34,717 nucleotides of DNA from Citrobacter freundii (lineage in GTDB: Bacteria > Bacteroidota > Bacteroidia > Chitinophagales > Chitinophagaceae). The position numbers were made by a program, and so were the translations under genes. The stretch spans positions 1-34,717 of the forward strand of contig QFQQ01000066.1 of NCBI GenBank assembly GCA_003243445.1, given 5' to 3'. Shown here one piece after another: positions 31,477 through 34,717 of the stretch; position 1 is the first letter of the stretch; each line of letters opens with the position of its first letter. Below the pieces are notes generated by a model that saw nothing but the letters and a program-made list of their open reading frames with translations, was not told the origin of the DNA and searched no databases.

Positions 31477-34262
31477 TAGAACATCAGCAGGCCACCATTT
31501 CTTCCGCCAACCTTTGCTCCAAAGTTTCTGATGTTATAGGTAAACGTTAGCAGGAAGTAACGGCGAAGAATGATCGTTTCTGTATCCTGTATATAGTTTT
31601 CACGAACGGTACGGCTTACGCTGATATTCTGGTTTAACAGATCATATACTGACAGTTTTATCTGACCCTGATCCTGTTTCAGGAAAAGTACATTCACCGC
31701 AGCATTCCAGCGGACCGCTGATTTTTGAATACCTTCTGCCACCTGCGGGTTGTAGGTATAATCAATCGTGCTTTCCCACACAATACGTTTGGGCATTCTT
31801 ACTACGAATTCCGAACTGGTCGTATGACGCCAGATCTGCAATGACGGATATACATTGCTTTCATAAGTGCTGCGGTTGAACGTTGGACCATAACGCTGAT
31901 TGAATTCAACTTTATCGTTCCAGTTCAATGACACGGATGCATTCGGGCTGAAGCTGATATTTTTTGCCGTCGTGCGATTGGCATTAACAAACACAAGGTT
32001 TTGTCCATAGCTGCCAAAGAATCCACCTGAGAGGCTGAATTTCCATACTTTACTGAACTTGTATTGTTTCCGGATGTTTGCACTGGCGCTTGAGGTCCAT
32101 ACGCCATCAACGTTGATCGGTCTGGTGATCTGCACACCATCTGCATTTACTTCCCTTGCGCGGATCGTTGCATTGTTGGTAATGGCAAGGCTTCCATAAA
32201 AGCTATAGTTCAATGTACGTTTCTGATCATAGAAGAAAGAATTCAGGGTGATGTTATGTGATACAGCCGGCTTCAGGGAAGGATTGCCCAGTTGCAGGAA
32301 CAAGGGATTTGTATTATTCACTACGGGTTGCAGATCCGTTACATTTGGCTCTCTTACATTCACCGTATAATTGACATTCCATTTATCGATACCGACCTGA
32401 AGCGCCGGCAACAGATAATTGAAGTGCTGGTTGATCGATGGATTCTTTTTGAAATCATTATCGATGCTGAGGTTTCTTAAGGTAAGACCGGGAGTTACGG
32501 TGAATTTTTTGTACTTATAACGGAAGCCCACATAGGTACTGTTTCTCCAGCCGGTACGTTTCAGGCCATTGGTAAGATCCGGAGACGGAATGGTATATTG
32601 GTTTGTCTGCGGATCCCACTCGTACGTATCAATATATTCTTTGTTGCTGAAGTATTCAGTGGTTTGTGTCAAACGAAGATTCCATGCAGCCGAAAGCGCA
32701 TCATTATAGTTTACATAAAATCTTCCGTTCAATGAACCCTGCTCCTGCGAACGGAGCTGATGAAGTTCAGTGGTAGAAGGGATCTTATAAAATATATTCG
32801 ATGCATCCGTATACATATCGCTGTTGGCATCATTGTATTGAAAGTTCAGCGTTGCATACAGCGATCTTCCTTTTTTCCTGAACTGGCGGTTATACGAAAT
32901 CTCCTGTGTGGTCCCAAATGCATCCCCATTTCTTTTCTGATCATTGGTACTTTCGTTGAGCTTCGGTTCAAAGTTGGAAAAGGAAGAAGTTTGTAAAAGA
33001 TTTTCCGCTGTGGATTTGTTTAAATTGAATGATGGGCGAAACTCAAGGGTAGTGAGTGAATCGAGTTTTGTTTTGATATAGGCGGACAAGCGATGCGAAT
33101 TATCTGTGCTTTCTCCGTTATTGACACTGCGCGTGGTAAGTGTGGTATCATTAAAGAACTGATCTGTATTGGTGATCTGTCCGGATTTTGTTTTGTTCTG
33201 TCCATAAAAATACTGCAGGCTGAATTGTGTCTTCTTACCCAGCATCGTATTCATATTGATACCGCCGCCGGTTGAACGTTGTATACCCGTTCCAAATCCG
33301 CCAAATGAAATATCATTCAGGCTAAATGCGCCGTCACTGCTTACTCCAACAGCGGAAATGTTGTTGCGGCCGAAGCCACCGAGGCTCATTACATCCTGTA
33401 TACTGAAGCCAGAACGGTTGAGGTTGTTAGAATATCCAAGCAAACTCACCTGTAGTGTATCACGGAAAAGATTTACGATACCGCCACCTTCATAACGGTC
33501 ATCCGTGCCTGCGCCGGCATATAGTTTGCCAAACCATCCTTTTTTTACTGCTTTTTTTAATTTAAGATTGATGATCTGACCCACTTCACCGGCGGTGAGA
33601 TCCGGATTACGGGCAAGCTCTTCCTTATCATCTGTCACCTGTACTTTGTCAATAAGATTTGCCGGAAGATTCTTTGAGGCAACTTTCGGATCCGTACCAA
33701 AGAACTCTTTTCCTTCAACGAGCATCTTGTTTACTTTTCTGCCGTTGACGGTGATGTTACCTTCTTTATCAACGTCTACGCCGGGGAATTTTTTTAACAG
33801 GTCTTCCACCAATGCGGTTGGCAATGTTTTAAAGGCAGTTGCATTGAACTCTATGGTATCCTTTCTGAATACAACAGGAGGCCTTTCCGCGACCATCAGC
33901 ACTTCTTCCATTTCTTTTACATCGTTTTCCATTTTAATGGTACTGACGTCAAGGGTAGCGGCTTCCTCTGTAAGCGTAAATTCTTTACGCCATACAGAAT
34001 ATCCTGTTGCGGTTACAACAACTCTCAATGCTGTTTTCAGTGGTAATCCGGGAATCTTGAATTTTCCCTGTTCATCACTTAAACGGTAGGTGATAATGGA
34101 TGTGTCTTTAGCCACGAATACGGTTATCGTTGCATAAGCGACTGGTTTTTTACCCGATGTGTCTGTCAGTGAGCCTGTCAGCTGACCTTTGTTTTGGGTA
34201 AATGCAAAGGAAGGGAGCCCCACCCATACGAGCAGGAGAATAAGCAGTTTAGTTTTTTTCAT
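31476..34262 (-). CDS. Outer-membrane beta-barrel protein (TonB-receptor-like)
   Basis: A 928-residue protein with a signal peptide ending FAFTQ. Residues about 25-110 are a carboxypeptidase-regulatory-like domain (GQLTGSLTDTSGKKPVAYAT, FKIPGLPLKTALRVVVTATG). Residues about 125-235 form a plug-like region (VVFRKDTIEFNATAF, LLKKFPGVDVDKEGNITVNG, EFFGTDPKVA, NLPANLIDKVQV). The remainder is an outer-membrane barrel with many aromatic strands, ending FTYNIRNFGAKVGGRNGGL. This is the outer-membrane beta-barrel family common in Bacteroidota, related to TonB-dependent receptors. No SusD-like gene is adjacent, so it is not a standard Sus pair. The transported or bound ligand is unknown. Confidence 0.93.
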   Translation of the reverse strand: MKKTKLLILLLVWVGLPSFAFTQNKGQLTGSLTDTSGKKPVAYATITVFVAKDTSIITYRLSDEQGKFKIPGLPLKTALRVVVTATGYSVWRKEFTLTEEAATLDVSTIKMENDVKEMEEVLMVAERPPVVFRKDTIEFNATAFKTLPTALVEDLLKKFPGVDVDKEGNITVNGRKVNKMLVEGKEFFGTDPKVASKNLPANLIDKVQVTDDKEELARNPDLTAGEVGQIINLKLKKAVKKGWFGKLYAGAGTDDRYEGGGIVNLFRDTLQVSLLGYSNNLNRSGFSIQDVMSLGGFGRNNISAVGVSSDGAFSLNDISFGGFGTGIQRSTGGGINMNTMLGKKTQFSLQYFYGQNKTKSGQITNTDQFFNDTTLTTRSVNNGESTDNSHRLSAYIKTKLDSLTTLEFRPSFNLNKSTAENLLQTSSFSNFEPKLNESTNDQKRNGDAFGTTQEISYNRQFRKKGRSLYATLNFQYNDANSDMYTDASNIFYKIPSTTELHQLRSQEQGSLNGRFYVNYNDALSAAWNLRLTQTTEYFSNKEYIDTYEWDPQTNQYTIPSPDLTNGLKRTGWRNSTYVGFRYKYKKFTVTPGLTLRNLSIDNDFKKNPSINQHFNYLLPALQVGIDKWNVNYTVNVREPNVTDLQPVVNNTNPLFLQLGNPSLKPAVSHNITLNSFFYDQKRTLNYSFYGSLAITNNATIRAREVNADGVQITRPINVDGVWTSSASANIRKQYKFSKVWKFSLSGGFFGSYGQNLVFVNANRTTAKNISFSPNASVSLNWNDKVEFNQRYGPTFNRSTYESNVYPSLQIWRHTTSSEFVVRMPKRIVWESTIDYTYNPQVAEGIQKSAVRWNAAVNVLFLKQDQGQIKLSVYDLLNQNISVSRTVRENYIQDTETIILRRYFLLTFTYNIRNFGAKVGGRNGGLLMF

Positions 34263-34643
34263 GGCTATACTTGTTGAAGTAAAAATAAGGGAAAAATCGA
34301 TTATAACTAATTTTTTAGTTGAATTAACTTTTCTTTAGTTGGAGTAAGTGAAGGGATGGGATATCCGAAAAGGAGTAGCAGTTGGGTAATTGTATAAGAA
34401 TTGACTATTTGTAGATGTCCGGTGGTTTTACCGCCGTATATAGATTGATAGTTTTGGGGGGAGGTATAACTTGAACAATATTGCTGTGGCGTTAAGACCT
34501 GTTTGTGCAGTGCTGATATATTATAGATAATGTTGTATGTCTTTAATTCTTTTCTTCTTTTAAAGGGTTGTTTTTTCCGCAGTTTTTCCGGGTTATTTTC
34601 CCAGAAGATTTTGTGTTTTTCTCTTGTTTTCACTTACAGTTGA
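34263..34643. other. Upstream region of the barrel gene
   Basis: It contains a 16-bp palindrome AACTAA-TTTT-TTAGTT (34305-34320) 43 bp upstream of the barrel start, and a second TTTAGTTG just upstream of it. A minus-strand frame at 34307-34633 begins inside the diverged part of the end repeat and is not called. From about 34560 the sequence is homologous to bases 80-165. Confidence 0.5.
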
Positions 34644-34717
34644 GAGTGATCTTTACAGCAGAGAAATTTCTTTAGTCACCGTCATCTTAAGGACTGGTGG
34701 AGGAGGTCAGTCCTTAA
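34644..34717 (-). repeat. Right copy of window-end inverted repeat
   Basis: Exact reverse complement of 6-79. Similarity continues inward to about 34560 at roughly three-quarters identity. The hairpin (CTTAAGGACTG and its complement) is present again but cut by the window edge. Both copies point into the window in the same sense, so homologous recombination between them would invert the segment. Confidence 0.9.

Noticed and set aside
34307..34633. 108-codon minus-strand frame at the right end
   Set aside because: It starts with GTG inside the diverged end repeat. The left copy of the same frame stops soon after the repeat, and there is no recognisable domain.

Overview
The window reads as chromosomal DNA of a Bacteroidota species, most likely from the Chitinophagaceae (the family is an inference). 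Four things point there. Several secreted proteins carry signal peptides, and at least three end in type IX secretion (T9SS) sorting domains. Promoters fit the TTG / TAnnTTTG pattern instead of the E. coli one. Shine-Dalgarno sequences are mostly absent. There is also an outer-membrane beta-barrel protein of the CarboxypepD_reg-like type and a histidine kinase with a two-component-regulator propeller. No phage, plasmid or transposase gene is recognisable.

Layout. Both window ends carry the same repeat in opposite orientation: 74 bp identical, then about 85 bp diverged. A tRNA-Pro(TGG) gene with its own promoter and terminator lies at 646-719. Two divergent paralogues of the sce7726 family (PD-(D/E)XK nuclease-like) occupy 1141-1746 (-) and 2532-3194 (+). 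From 4183 to 14799 runs a block of secreted or envelope genes: an S74-type self-processing tail-fibre-like protein behind an unusual tandem-repeat leader, a two-gene unit whose proteins share an N-terminal domain (one ends in dockerin-like repeats, the other in a T9SS domain), three small membrane or lipoprotein genes, and an 1161-residue LamG/Ig-like adhesin with a T9SS domain. A 1014-residue propeller histidine kinase (14828-17872) follows and meets a NarL/FixJ response regulator (17861-18520, -) tail to tail. The response regulator has a perfect 30-bp palindrome upstream. A small gene and a large propeller/Fn3 T9SS protein (19014-21404, -) come next.

The most system-like locus is 21866-25912. 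It holds a BlaI/MecI repressor with a dyad in its own promoter, a BlaR1-like M56 membrane protease whose expected sensor domain is replaced by 7-residue EKDRxxA repeats, a periplasmic protein with 19 copies of the same repeat, and an M48 lipoprotein protease. I propose an envelope-sensing circuit in which the two repeat proteins interact and proteolysis relieves BlaI repression.

The right part has a DUF1398 gene and an AraC regulator (both -) divergent from a thioredoxin-reductase-like flavoprotein, a proline-rich secreted protein, a PfkB sugar kinase and a 928-residue outer-membrane barrel protein (-). Intergenic regions repeatedly contain short-period (7- or 8-nt) repeat arrays. Two of these are arranged as inverted pairs able to form long hairpins.
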